A DNA stretch of 64,000 bases from Adenanthera pavonina (Eukaryota; Streptophyta; Magnoliopsida; Fabales; Fabaceae), in the NCBI GenBank assembly GCA_026686845.1, contig JAIVEN010000028.1:8447001-8511000 (forward strand), read 5' to 3'. The notes beneath the pieces were generated by a model. The model saw nothing but the letters and a program-made list of their open reading frames with translations, made no database searches and was not told where the DNA came from. The position numbers and the translations under genes are program-made. Every line of letters begins with the position of its first letter. The stretch's first letter is position 1. Of this stretch, positions 1-10,559 are shown in pieces.

Positions 1-470
1 TTCTTAATTAATTTTATTAAATTTCCTTAACAAATATTTTTCAATTAATTTTCTCAATTTCTTTTTTTTTTCCATTTTTTTCTTAAATCTCCTTAATTTT
101 TAATTTAATTTATTCTCTTTATTTTGTTTTCCAAGTTCCCCAAATTTCATTAATTTCTTTTTTTCTCTACCCATATTCTTGTATGTGAATGATAAAAGGA
201 AAATCAAAATACTTTTAAAATTATATTAATTTGCACAATCAACGTAAGGTAACCATTCGTAGGAACGGGTGTTGAGGATGTTTAACACCTTCCCTACACA
301 CAATCGACTCCCAAATCTAACTCCGACTATGCAGATCATCATTTCCCTTTCTAATTCAGTTTTCCAAGATTTTTCCTTAAAATTTTAGTTGCGACTCCTC
401 ATAGGTCGGGTTTTATTCGGAAACCCAATTTGTATTCTTTTCCTTTTACCGCATTTTTCCGGGTGCGACA
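1..470 (+). mobile_element. LTR-type retroelement end fragment
   Basis: From about 241 to 470 the sequence has the look of the 3' part of a plant LTR: a stretch around 250-300 with a GTTGAGGATG...ACACCTTCCCTACACAC arrangement, then GCGACTCC near 392, and an end at ...GGGTGCGACA near 470. This arrangement is familiar from many plant LTR retroelements, which is recalled knowledge and not something I could search. Positions 1-240 are T-rich and give nothing more. No coding sequence is attached. It may have inserted into the intron of the GEX3-like gene to its right. The element family and the left boundary are unknown because the window begins inside it. Confidence 0.45.
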
Positions 471-636
471 GCCTCACATTGATAAATTAGTGTTTATTTG
501 GAAACTTCAATTGCTTCTGGTAAATTTGTATTTTCACCTCAAATATACAGAATTTCCAGGCTTCTTAAATACCTTCATAAAATGCTCATGTTTATGATGC
601 CTATCCAAATCAGGAAAACATATATAAGATAGGCAG

Positions 637-990
637 GATGGCTTACCTTCCCGGGACCTCCGTGAAGAGGAGCCATTGCAACATTACATTTGAAGTCTAA
701 ATGAACAGACCAAGCGATGGTGCAATTACTTTCAAAAGCGAAGAAGTAGTTTTCGGAACAAGCATAAACCCTTCCATCATCTCCAGTTAGAGGTTTTGAA
801 AGCCGAAGTGAAGGACCCGAAATAAGCAATAATGGACGACCGAAGAAATTTCGAGTTTGGGAAACCGTGTTATGGTGCAATGTATGGAGGAAGAGAGATA
901 CAGACCTCCAGATGGTTGATGATAAGCAGAGTTAGAAGAAGCCAATTCGCAAAGCAATAGGAAAAGCACAAGGACTTGTGTGACCGCCAT
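637..990 (-). pseudogene. GEX3-like 5' exon with frameshift (partial gene)
   Basis: An ATG at 990 opens a hydrophobic signal-peptide-like stretch (VLVLFLLLCELASS). After about residue 30 the reading must slip by one base, near 890-910, into a second frame. That frame encodes GRPLLLISGPSLRLSKPL, GDDGRVYACSEN and FAFESNCTIAWSVHLDFKC. This resembles the N-terminus of plant GAMETE EXPRESSED 3 proteins: secreted or membrane proteins with PQQ-type beta-propeller repeats that act in gametophyte and embryo development. The match is from memory. The coding stretch ends at a consensus donor, GGAAG/GTAAGC, at 637-636. No downstream exon is recognisable in the remaining 636 bases, which are partly LTR-like. 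The distance between the two frames is too short for a plant intron, so I read it as a frameshift or sequencing error. Function is unlikely as it stands. Confidence 0.55.
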
Positions 991-1055
991 TTGCAGGGTG
1001 TGAACTGTTGGGGGTGAAGGGATGAAATGAACGCTAACTGTAATTTTCGTGCCAT

Positions 1056-1785
1056 TAGTCCATGTGGAGGCCTGCGTAACCGTTACCTTGCTCCTTGTAT
1101 TTAATTAATAATCATAAGGTTTAAATTATTATTTATTGTATAAACTATATATATATGTAATAATTTCATAGGAACGCAACTAGTTTTCGGATAGTATTAA
1201 TTTGGCTTGCTTTTTCTTGTATTTTTTTTTTCAAAAAATAATTCTCTCTTGTAATTTTACATCACATATTAATTATTTTTTTTTCAATTTTTTTATCACG
1301 TTTTCCACTTCAAAATTTTAAATTTTTTTTAAACTAGTCAAAATCCCTAAAATAATTATTTTCTTAGGATAAATATTTCATTGGATCAAATTTGGTGTAT
1401 CAAATTTTATTATTTTTAAATTTAAATCACTATTTTCTTATAAGTTGACAATTAAAAAAAACAATATCTTGTTTTGCATTCTATTTTATTTAAGATAATA
1501 AAAATAAATTTTAATCAAAACTATTGAAAATTTAAATCTTCTAAATTAAATGTGAACAGTTTAAATTTAAATGAGTAATGTGGATAAGATATATCATATA
1601 TATGCATCTAATTCAAACATTTTAAAAAATTATAAATATCCAATTAGAAAGTTAATATAAATGAATATCCTTCTCCTTCTCTGACTCAAATTCTCGAGTC
1701 CTGCTTTTAAATATCCCATCCCGTCCACCCTCCTCTTCTTTCCATACGACCCAACGGACATCAGCAGCTGCAACAAGAAAAAACA
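1056..1785. other. AT-rich intergenic stretch, promoter side of the small gene
   Basis: No coding potential is visible on either strand. The sequence is AT-rich with poly-T runs. Its last 100 bases look like the promoter and 5' leader of the small plus-strand gene at 1786, with a TATA-like TTTAAATA near 1706 and a C/T-rich leader. The GEX3-like gene points the other way, so the two would be divergently transcribed across this stretch. Confidence 0.5.
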
Positions 1786-2013
1786 ATGTTAACGTTCGTC
1801 TTTGGTCCTATTGATGACTGCATCTTTGTTCATGATGAGAAGCACAAGCCCAGGCCCAAGCCTGACCCAGAAAAAAGGGTCGTTACTTCTACAACTGAGC
1901 ACGCATCTCCACCCACGCAAGTGCCTCAGTCGTCATCCATGGCGGCTGGAGGATTAAGGATTGCGCCGGAGTTTGATGGCCCACACTGCTTTGAGACTAT
2001 TAGAGCTACATAA
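1786..2013 (+). CDS. small plant-specific protein, 75 aa, unknown function
   Basis: This open frame starts in the context AACAATG and lies behind a plausible promoter: TTTAAATA about 80 bases upstream and a C/T-rich leader. The protein starts with MLTFVFGPIDDCIF and has a basic, proline-rich middle (HKPRPKPDPEKR) and a Ser/Thr/Pro-rich section. It closes with GGLRIAPEFDGPHCFETI. That C-terminal pattern (AP-x-FDG-x-x-x-FET) reminds me of small plant-specific proteins induced by wounding or pathogen elicitors, but I cannot verify the family. There is no signal peptide and no clear membrane segment. The 3' flank turns T-rich, as expected for a 3' UTR. Its composition differs clearly from the AT-rich surroundings, which supports it being a real gene. 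It could still be the first exon of a longer gene. Confidence 0.5.
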   Translation: MLTFVFGPIDDCIFVHDEKHKPRPKPDPEKRVVTSTTEHASPPTQVPQSSSMAAGGLRIAPEFDGPHCFETIRAT

Positions 2014-3908
2014 TGCTACTTTTTCTGTAGGGATTTTATGTAGTTTCTTTATGTTATTCTAATTTTTATTTTGATGGGTCATTCTATTTGTTTTGGGAAT
2101 ATATAGTTGTTTTATCGTGAATTTTTAATAGTCTTGAGGTTTTCCATAATTGAAATCTCGCATTTTGTTATTAGTCACGGTGGTTATGATAATATACTGT
2201 GCTTTTAATTCTTCTCTTTGGTCAGGCCATGATGTGGCAAAAGTAACAAAAACTTAGGAAAAGTGATGAAATTGAAAGTAACAGTTTTAAAATATTACAG
2301 AAAATTAAATTATATTAATTCAAAGGAGACGAATGAAATCTTTGCTCATATCTACAACGAGTATATTTTATCCCACAATTGAGGTGCAAATCATATATCA
2401 CAAATAGAAATAATTAATATTAGCAATGTATAAACACACTATTTTAAAACCTTGAGGATTGGCACTTATCAGACTTGATTATAAAATGAAAGGGCCCTTC
2501 AAACCAAGGGCAGGAACATCACATAAGAGAATGTGATTTTTTTTGTTCTGTGCATAGAATTGGAAGCTTTTGCCAAACTCCCAGCACATGAGAGAAACAG
2601 GCTAAGGGAGGGTTTCTTTTTTTCTTTTTTTGGATAAAAAGGCAAGACAAAGCTTGAAGGAAAGATTAGACAAGAGTAATTGGGTGATGAATCACTCGTT
2701 TCCTATCAGAATAAAAAAGATGAAAGCATTCAGGAGGAGCTTCCGAAAGCAAGACGATTTGTGTGTTTGAAGAGAGGCTAAGGGAGGGTTTCTGGCCTCC
2801 TATATGTGAGAGAAGAGAGGATCTACGAGCTAGATTCTTTTTTATTATCTTTTTTTAATAAACTTTTTTTCATCATCTTACATTCTTATCAGTTAGATTT
2901 TTCTTTCCGTGCAATCGTACGGAACAACGGGGATGTTTTATTTAATTCTAAAAGATATTGAATTAAAAAAAAAACTTACCACTAACTTCCCCACTCTCAA
3001 AAATAGGACCCACCTATATAGAAAAAAAAAAAGAAAAGAAAATAAGGGCATGTAACCCAAGATGGAGGAGCATTATTTGCCTAATGAACAATATGGCTTC
3101 ATCCTATTTTATATCATATATTGATTAGGATTGGAGAAATTGGTTAATTAATGCACCTAATGAATTTTAATCACCTTAGATCCCTATGGTCAAGTATAAT
3201 GCAAATGACATAGTTCATATCCCTATACTAATCCAATTGCAAGATTACTTGTTTAAGACTATTAAAAACATTAATTAGGGAGAGTGACTAATGAGTCCAA
3301 TTAGCTTCATCACCTAGAGACTTACAAATATCATACAATTAATTTAGCTTGGAATCCCTACACTAGATTAATGCATAACATTTGTTTAAGCTAATTAAAT
3401 CCATTAATTAAAAGGCTAATTGGATTAATTAAGTTGTGCTAATTTTAGATTAATATTTACCAAGTGACTAATTAAGTGATTAATTATCAAACCATACAAT
3501 TAGTGCACATACTAAGCTAAATCATGCATAACCACATAACATAATCTAACATAACATGCTTGGACAATTAAAACCGAAAATTACAACCCATGAATAGAAC
3601 ATTTTCCAACCAATTATCATCATAATCCATACATAGCAACCATCAAAATCTTAATACAATACATTCCCATGGTCTATGCTAACATTAATCATAAACAAAA
3701 AATCTACCGAATCATAGAATAGATCCTTAATGCAAAATCATAACCAAAGTCAGACATTTTCCAATCAAATCCTAAATCTAACATCAACCTAACCATAAAA
3801 TCAATATTAGATAAAAGATCGAAAAATAAACTAAGCAAAATAGTAGAAACACTACCAAATTCACTTTGTAACCCATGAACTCTTGCCCTTTGCTTCTAGC
3901 CCTCCTTC
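2014..3908. other. AT-rich intergenic, no gene seen
   Basis: After the probable 3' UTR of the small gene I see no coding signal. 2930-3020 resembles 48490-48570 (both contain a TTTATTTAATTC...TATTGAATT core followed by a CTAAC-CCCC patch), so this is probably a shared, unclassified short repeat. 3080-3850 is low-complexity AT-rich sequence full of TTAATTA and CATAA words. Confidence 0.4.
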
Positions 3909-4425
3909 ATGATCACCACCAAGTTCCTTACCCCTCCATCAAAGCTAGCTTCTCTCCAAACCATGAACTCCATCAGGATGTTTAAGCAGCTCGATTCCCT
4001 CCTATTGCTGATGAAAAAAAGGTGGAGAAAGAAGAGAAAAAAGAAGATAGAGAAAAAGAAAAAGAAGGGAAGAAGAAAACTAAGAAAAAGAAAAAGTCTA
4101 CTCCTTCAAAGAAAGAAACTTAACTAGACTTGTTGTTGTGTTTTTTGTAAACTGGACTTGTTGTTGTGTTTTTGTACTTGTTGTTTTCTTCGGTTGTGTT
4201 TTTTTGTTACTGATTATGTATGTAATCCTTCTTGTAATGACTGCTTATATTACGATAAATTCCTTTATGAGAATCTTGTCTATTCTTGGTGTTCTTTGTT
4301 CTGAAAAATGTGCACTAAATTATTTGACTTTATTTACACTATACACATATTGAGGGGGAGCTTTATGCAAATCTAAGTACTAAAAAGTGTTTAAGTTGTT
4401 TTGTCATCATCAAAAAGGGGAAGAA
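3909..4425 (+). mobile_element. 3' internal remnant of an LTR element: Lys/Glu-rich tail and polypurine tract
   Basis: Between 3960 and 4125 the plus strand encodes a very basic, low-complexity tail in two overlapping frames, one of them Lys/Glu-rich and ending in STPSKKET followed by a stop. Such tails occur at the ends of some retroelement polyproteins. The 300 bases after it are T-rich and non-coding. At 4411-4425 lies a purine run, AAAAAGGGGAAGAA, directly before the TGTTAATT that opens the LTR at 4426. This is the expected place of a polypurine tract for plus-strand priming. No RT or integrase motif remains, so assigning the element to copia or gypsy relies only on the LTR's similarity to the copia-associated LTR at 35318-39781. 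Confidence 0.45.
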
Positions 4426-6136
4426 TGTTAATTCAGATGGTTTTGATGATTTTAAATAACAATGAATTTGGAAATCCAATATCAAAGAAACACAAGTAAA
4501 ATGAAGAATAAAGTTAGAGTTTCCTGAAGATTGAAGAAGTGTTTCACATATTTTAGGGATTTATTTGTAAAAGAAGGTAGTTAAGCTTTGAATTTTACTT
4601 CACCCAATGTTTAATGAGATATCTATTTGAATGATTAATGAGTAGCTCATTACTTCAAAATGGTTTTCATGAAAAGAGCTACCCTATGAGGATAAAGTTT
4701 CAATTTAAAAAATGTTTCTAAGTGTTCACTCTGTTTTCATGAAAATATTTTAGCTTATGAGGATAAAGTCTCAATTTCAAAGTTTTTTCTAAGTGTTCAC
4801 CTTGTTTTCATGAAAATACTTTACCTTATGCGCATAACCATTGAAGATTGTGAGAATAAAGACTTAATTTCAAAGCTTTTCTAAGTGTCCATTCCTCGAT
4901 TTCATGAAAAAAGATTGAGTTTATCCACATAACATAGCTGGGGACCTTGTTCTCAAGTCTGTCCAAGTGATTATCCTGATAAGGTAGGCATCTTATTCAC
5001 ATAAGGAAGTGAACAGTGAAGGCCAATTGTACTGTGCAGCCCGTTATTTGCATAACCTAAGGAGGTTATCCGCATAACATGTGTCACAGAGCACTTGGAC
5101 TCATCTCTGTTAATAGGTTATCCGTATAACATATGTTTCAGTGCCCTTGGACTTTTCTCGGCTAAATAGATTATCTGCATAACCTAGGGAAGTTATCCGC
5201 ATAACCTATGTTACAGAACTCATGACTCTTCTTTAGCAAAATGGGTTATCCGCATAACCTTAGAAGGTTATCATGATAACATAAGTTTTACAAAAACTCA
5301 GTTTGAGAAAAACTTAACGTTATCCTAATAACTGAGTAGGATTTCATGAAAATGTTCTTGAGCTAATACTTGGTCATTCTGGAAAACACGTTATCCACAT
5401 AACCTAGCTAGGTTATCCGTATAACGAAAGATCTACGTTAAAAACAAGAGCCAACGGTCACCTGTTATTCACATAACCTGAGAAGGTTAGCTGCATAACC
5501 TCTGTCAAATGTATTTAATGAGGTAGGTGAATGGATATTTTTCTGAGAGTAACAGCTAATCTTTGTTTTCAATGGATAGTTTTGCTCTAAAACTATAAAT
5601 AGGGCCTCATTTAAATTGTTGGGTAATGAAGAAAAACATAATAACGTCAAAACTCTACAGATTTGATTTCTGATTCATTCAAAGCTTACCTACCCTCTGT
5701 TTAGCTCATTCATTATACTTAAACTTTCATATCCACTCTTTTGAGAGAAAGTTTTCATTCCGTATATTTCTACACACTTGTAGATAGTACTTAGTGTGAG
5801 AATACACTAAGAGAGTTATTCTTATTCTTAAGTGAGAAGAGTGAGAAATGTTGTTCAGTTCAAGTTCGGGCTAGTGTTGTATAGCGGTCTTTGCAAGAAT
5901 CCATTTAAATCTTGCAAGAGATAGTGGCGAAATCTCAAGTCGTGGCTTAAGGATTAGACATAAGTCAAGTGAAGTAGACTAAACCAGGATAAATCACTGT
6001 GTCCTTTTCTCATTGCTCTTTATTTCTTATACTCTGTTTTTCAGTAATCTTTTATTATCACTATTATATTTCCTTTTTGCAGAAAAATTCAAACTTCTCA
6101 ATTCACCTACCTCTTGGGAAGTCAGCTGAACCAACA
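4426..6136 (+). mobile_element. LTR (~1.7 kb) of a copia-like element, with reiterated dyad motif
   Basis: The LTR opens with TGTTAATTCAGATGG just after a polypurine run and ends at ...CTGAACCAACA. U3 (about 4790-5510) contains many copies of a dyad GTTAT-N4-ATAAC. A TATA box with CTATAAATAG lies at about 5595-5604. The part downstream (AGTACTTAGTGTGAGAATACACTAAG and the last 150 bases with CTCTTGGG) aligns by eye with the minus-strand LTR at 35318-39781, which is followed by a primer site and a copia-type gag. I therefore treat it as the 3' LTR, or a solo LTR, of the same family. It abuts the 3' end of the CNL pseudogene at 6273. No target duplication could be read because the 5' end of the element is not identifiable. 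Confidence 0.6.
5040..5505 (+). repeat. array of GTTAT-N4-ATAAC dyads in LTR U3
   Basis: About ten copies of a 14-bp near-palindrome lie here, often in facing pairs 5-12 bases apart: around 5044, 5065, 5114, 5172, 5193, 5243, 5268, 5390, 5413, 5464 and 5486. The arms GTTAT and ATAAC are mostly intact, while the four middle bases vary (CCGC, CCGT, TTGC, CTGC, CCAC, TCAC, CATG). Weaker copies begin near 4830. Conserved arms with free spacers look like a reiterated protein-binding site or small hairpins. Confidence 0.75.
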
Positions 6137-6272
6137 AAAAGAACTAAAAATCTCAACCCTTACGTTCATCTTTTTTGTAATTTCAAAGATAGGATAGTAT
6201 TAAGTTGGCACGTCATTGTCCTTGAATAACTTGATCATCAACTTCAATGTAAGAGATTGACCTTATTTTGCT

Positions 6273-9200
6273 CTAATCCAATCTATCTACCAAGTTGCCG
6301 CACTGTGCAATGATGAAGGAATTCAAGGATTTCGGAAACTCTCCATTTGGCAAGAACTGAACTTTTGGACAATGACTAATTGCTAAAGTTTGGAGAGAAG
6401 TTAGACAATGAAAGGAATGAAGGTCCTTCAAGATTGGACAGCCCAGTATTTCAAGATCACAAAGTTTAGGCATGCTACCATTGGTTAGATCTGTCCAACT
6501 TTTAAGCTTCGGCATGTTAGCAAATTTGAGTTCCAATAAAGAAGGAAAAGATGTGCCAAAGCTTGTAAAGCTTCTATCCACAGTTTCGAAATCTGGCATG
6601 TCGTGAATGTAAAGAGAGTTTAGCATTGGAAGGTGGCCGAGAAAAGGGAGGACTGTGCAATTTTAGCATTTATGCAAATAGATGCTTTGAAGATTGCAAA
6701 ATGACGAACTAGTAAGCCAATCTGGAAATGTAGCCCTACTATAACCTGATATATGTAGCTCTTTAATCAAACTGTGAGGCCTCAAACCTCCCAGGACTTC
6801 TGGTGCTGTTAATTCATATGTAACCATCCATTCTAATTCCATCTTGTCCAAATATGGCTTTTCATCTAGCTTGGCCATAACAGCTTCTCTATTACTTGTC
6901 ACATTCTGAAGATTAGTGATGCAAATGGATCCATAAAGGCAGCTCATATCCTTAAGCTCCTCAATTCGTTTTCCTTCCTCATTGGCCACAAGAAATGCAG
7001 ATAAGGTTTCAATACTTGTCAATTTTCCCATATGGATTGGCATTGTGTCTATTTGATGCTTTATATCCAACTCGAGATGTCGAAGGCTGGTCAAATTTCT
7101 CATCCCTTTAGGCAAATCATTAAACACTAAGCAATCATTCAGCTTAATGGTTTCCAACCCTCGCAGTTGTGTAATTGAATTTGGCAACTTTTTGATATTT
7201 GTGCCCAAGACATTGAGTTGTCAAAGGTGTTTCAAATCCCCAATTGTGTCAGTAGGATCTCAATATCGGTATAACTCAAGTTAAGAACCCTTATATAAGG
7301 CAACTTACAAAAAATGTCTCTAGGGATTTCGTGAACTCGAGGCGCACCTTTAGGCAACAAAAGCAATGTTCTTAAGCGGCCACATCTACCTATGACTTCC
7401 CAAGTCTCTCCATGGACATCATTGCACAGCAAAGACAAGTGCCTAATGTTTTCAAGGTTGGACGGTGGGTGTGAAATTTCATCCTCCATCTTGAAACATA
7501 ACCCTTCTGAAACAAATTTAGCAACATCATGAATCAGTTCATGCATTTTATATACAAGTTTACCACCATGTGCATGTGAATATTTGAAAAGGGACCTCAA
7601 CAATAAAACATTAAAATAAAGTTTGCCAATGTCTTCGGCTCTTCTCATTGTTCTTTGTTGAATGAATTCTTCTGTGATCCATAATTGAACCAACTCATCC
7701 CTTTTGAAATCAAAATTATGTGGGAAAATGGAGCAATAAGAAAAACATCTTTTCAAAAAAGAAGGTAAATGATCATAACTCAATTTCAGTATAGAAAAAA
7801 AGGTTGTTTGCACCATACTCAAGCTCCCATAATCTTCTTTTCAATACACCATGCCATTCAATCTCATCAGATTTGATACGCAGCATACTCCCAATAACAC
7901 AAGCTGCTAATGGTAACCCTCTGCACTTATGTGCAATCTTTACACCAATTTCCTCTAGTTTTCTGTGGTCATCATTATTTATGCATGGGAGTGCTTTTTG
8001 TTTCATCAAATCCCAACATTCCTCATCGGATAAACTTTGCACATGATATGCAGAAATTTTGGAAACAATTTTTGAAATGATCGAGCTTCTCGTAGTCACT
8101 AAGATTTTAGTCCCTTTAGCTGTATCTTTGAATGGAAGAAACAACATATCCCTATCACTTACATTTTCATTCCAAAAGCTATATAAGATAATTAGAAACT
8201 TGCGATACATGGAAAGCACATCTTGAAGCTTCCTTTGGGTATTGTCCAAATTTGATACCCAAAATTCTTTTGCCTCTGGCATGATAGACTCTAGAATCGA
8301 ATTTGTGATCTTTTCTACTGTATCTTCCACAGAAATAGATACCCAGACACGCAAGTTTTCAAAGTAACTCACTACTTCTTTATCATTATAGACAAGCCTA
8401 GCAAGTGCAGTTTTACCAATTCCAGGCATGCCCACAATAGAAATAACAGAAATGTCATCTGTTGTTCTTTCCTTTAATGACAGCATTCTCTTAATCTCAT
8501 CCTTAGCACTCTGCCTTCCAATTACAAATGACTCATTGACTAATAAGCTAGTTTGTATATTGCCTACGAAGTTAGGCTGCACGATGTTGACTACCTCAGT
8601 CATGAAGAGACCGTCCATCTATCTTGCCATCCCTCCAGTCTATCACAGATCTCAACCATGTCACGAGGAACAGTAAGTCTCAATCTAGAAAAAAGTATGT
8701 TTCTTCCCTCATACTCAGTGGACAACTCATTGAGCTTCATAAGCTCAAGGTCAATCTCACCCAATAAGTCATCAACATCATATAAGACATTCTGAAGGTC
8801 ACTAAGCCAAAGTCGACTGGCCCTCTAACTACTATAGCGATGTCACTGCTGCTTGCTTGTGACACAGTCCACAATAGCATCAATATTCAAGACTTGCCTT
8901 TTTAGTTTCCTGAATTCGTCATCAGCATGTAAGATATAAGCGATTTCATTCTAAACAAATGTTGTGAGCCTGTCAACAATAACTTGAGCAACTTGTCACA
9001 AGTCTACTACCTTCTCCCCAAAAAGGTGCCTTAGTAGGGTGTACAACGTCCCCACTGATAAACCCCGGACTAACCCCTAAGCCATCTGATGTGGGGCGTA
9101 ACAGCTCCCCCGGCCAATCCGTGACTCTTTCATCACAGGTGGCCCATCGGAAGGCCAACCGAATGGGCAAATTTGGGGCCAGCTTTGATACCACGTGTCA

Positions 9201-10559
9201 TGAGTCCATTACCCTCTCCCAAAAAGGCGCCTCAGTATGGTGTACAGCGCCACTGCTTATAAACCCAGAACTAACCCCTAGTCCATCCAATGCGGGCCGT
9301 AACAGCTCCCTCGGCTAATTCGTGACTCCCTTATCACTGGTGGCCTACTGGAGGGCCCACCGATTGGGCAAACTTGGGGGTAGCTCTGATACCACTTATC
9401 ACAAGTCCATTACCCTCTCCCCATAAAGTCACCTTAGTAGAGTGTGCAATGTCCCCACTTATAAACCCAAAACTAAACCTAGTCTATCCAATATAGGTCA
9501 TAATAGCTCCTTCGACCAATCCGTGACACCCTCATCATTGGTGGCCCACCGAAGGACTCACAGACTGGGCAAACCTGGGGCTAGCTCTGATGCCACTTGT
9601 CACAAGTCCATTACCCTTTTCCTAAAAAGGTGCCTCAATAGGGTGTGCAGCACCCCCATTTATAAATCTAGAATTAACTTCTAGTTTATTTGATGTAGAG
9701 TGTAATAGCTTCCCTGTCCTATCTGTGACTCCCTCCTCACTGGTGGCCCACCGGATGATCCACCGATTGAGCAAATCTAGAGCTAGCTTTGATACCACTT
9801 GTCATGGATCCATTACCCTCTTCATAAAAAAAAGCACCTTAGAAGCGTGTGTAGCGGCCCCGCTTACAAACCTAGAACTAACCCCTAGTTCATCCAATGT
9901 GCATTGTAACAGCTCTCTTGGCCAATCTATGACACCCTCGTCACTGGTGGCCCACTGGAGGGCCTACTGACTGGGTAAATCTGGGGCCAGCTCTGATACC
10001 ACTTGTTATGAATCCATTACCCTCTCCTCAAAAAGGCGTCTCAATAAGGTGTGTAACGCCCCCGCTTATAAACCCAGAACTAACCCCTAGTCCATCTGAT
10101 GTGGGACGTAACAGTTCCCTCGGCCAATCCGTGACTTCCTCCTCACTAGTGGCCCACCGGAGGGCACCCTGACTAGGCAATCCTGGGACTAGTTCTGATA
10201 CCACTTATCATGGATCCATTACCCTCTCCCCAAAAAGGTCCTTAAGTGGGTTGTGCAATGCCTTCACTTATAAACCTAGGACTAATCCTTGGTACATCTA
10301 ATATGGGGCATAACAACTCCCTCAGCCAATCTGTGACACCCTCATCACAAGTGACCCACCGGAGAGCTCACCAACTAGGCAAACCTAAGGCCAACTCTGA
10401 TACCACTTGTCATGAGTCAATTACCTTCTTCTCAAGAAGGCACTTTAGTGGGATATGCAGCACCCCCACTTTTAAATCCAGAACTAACAACTGATCCATC
10501 CGATGTGGGGTGTAACAAACTGCTACTATAAGACTAGATTCATATAAGACAGAAGCCAT
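6273..10559 (-). pseudogene. CC-NBS-LRR (RGA-type) disease-resistance pseudogene split by a TRIM array
   Basis: Read on the minus strand, an ATG at 10559 opens MASVLYESSLIVAVAQVIVD. The frame continues exactly across the TRIM array (8994-10517) into DRLTTFV, then meets a TAG at 8953-8951. Downstream come an Rx-N-like coiled-coil region (RKLKRQVLNIDAIVDC; LWLSDLQNVLYDVDDLLGE), the P-loop GMPGIGKT near 8430, a decayed kinase-2 (FLIILYSFWNEN, expected LDDVW), RNBS-B (TKILVTTRSS), GLPLA, RNBS-D (CFSYCSIFP), an MHD-like MHELIHD and about 12 LRRs. Lesions include a one-T insertion near 7797, a TGA near 7223 and a TAA at 6661. Intact members of this family are cytoplasmic immune receptors that switch on ADP/ATP exchange. 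This copy cannot make a full protein. Its 3' end abuts the LTR ending at 6136. Confidence 0.88.
8994..10517 (-). mobile_element. tandem array of a TRIM retroelement (8 LTRs, 7 internal segments, ~202-bp period)
   Basis: On the minus strand each unit reads: an LTR of ~105-115 bp beginning TGTTACGCCCCACAT, with a TATAAGTGGGGGC core, ending ..TGACA; then AGTGGTATCAGAGC, a match to the tRNA-iMet primer site; then ~80 bp of GC-rich non-coding sequence ending in a purine run (CCGAGGGAGC); then the next LTR. The LTR end (plus-strand TGTCA-type) recurs at 8994, 9196, 9397, 9598, 9800, 10004, 10206 and 10408, giving spacings of 201-204. There is no coding capacity, as expected of TRIMs, which need another element's proteins. 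The array is flanked by AACT on both sides (8990-8993 and 10518-10521). Units differ by roughly 10-20 per cent by eye, so the array is old or was mutated rapidly. GC content is far above its surroundings. Confidence 0.88.

Noticed and set aside
3909..4127. A lysine-rich small protein gene
   Set aside because: The plus-strand frame is low-complexity, overlaps a second similar frame and lies directly before the polypurine tract of an LTR; more likely an element tail.
4138..4353. A 71-codon membrane-like protein
   Set aside because: Its hydrophobic character comes from T-rich repetitive DNA between the element tail and the LTR; no start context or homology is apparent.
8973..10494. Short open frames on both strands of the 202-bp repeats (75-82 codons)
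   Set aside because: They recur with the repeat period, change between units and resemble no protein; they are by-products of the TRIM array.
8994..10517. CRISPR-like or satellite interpretation of the regular repeats
   Set aside because: This is plant nuclear DNA, there are no spacers, and each unit has LTR ends, a primer site and a purine run, so a TRIM chain explains it better.
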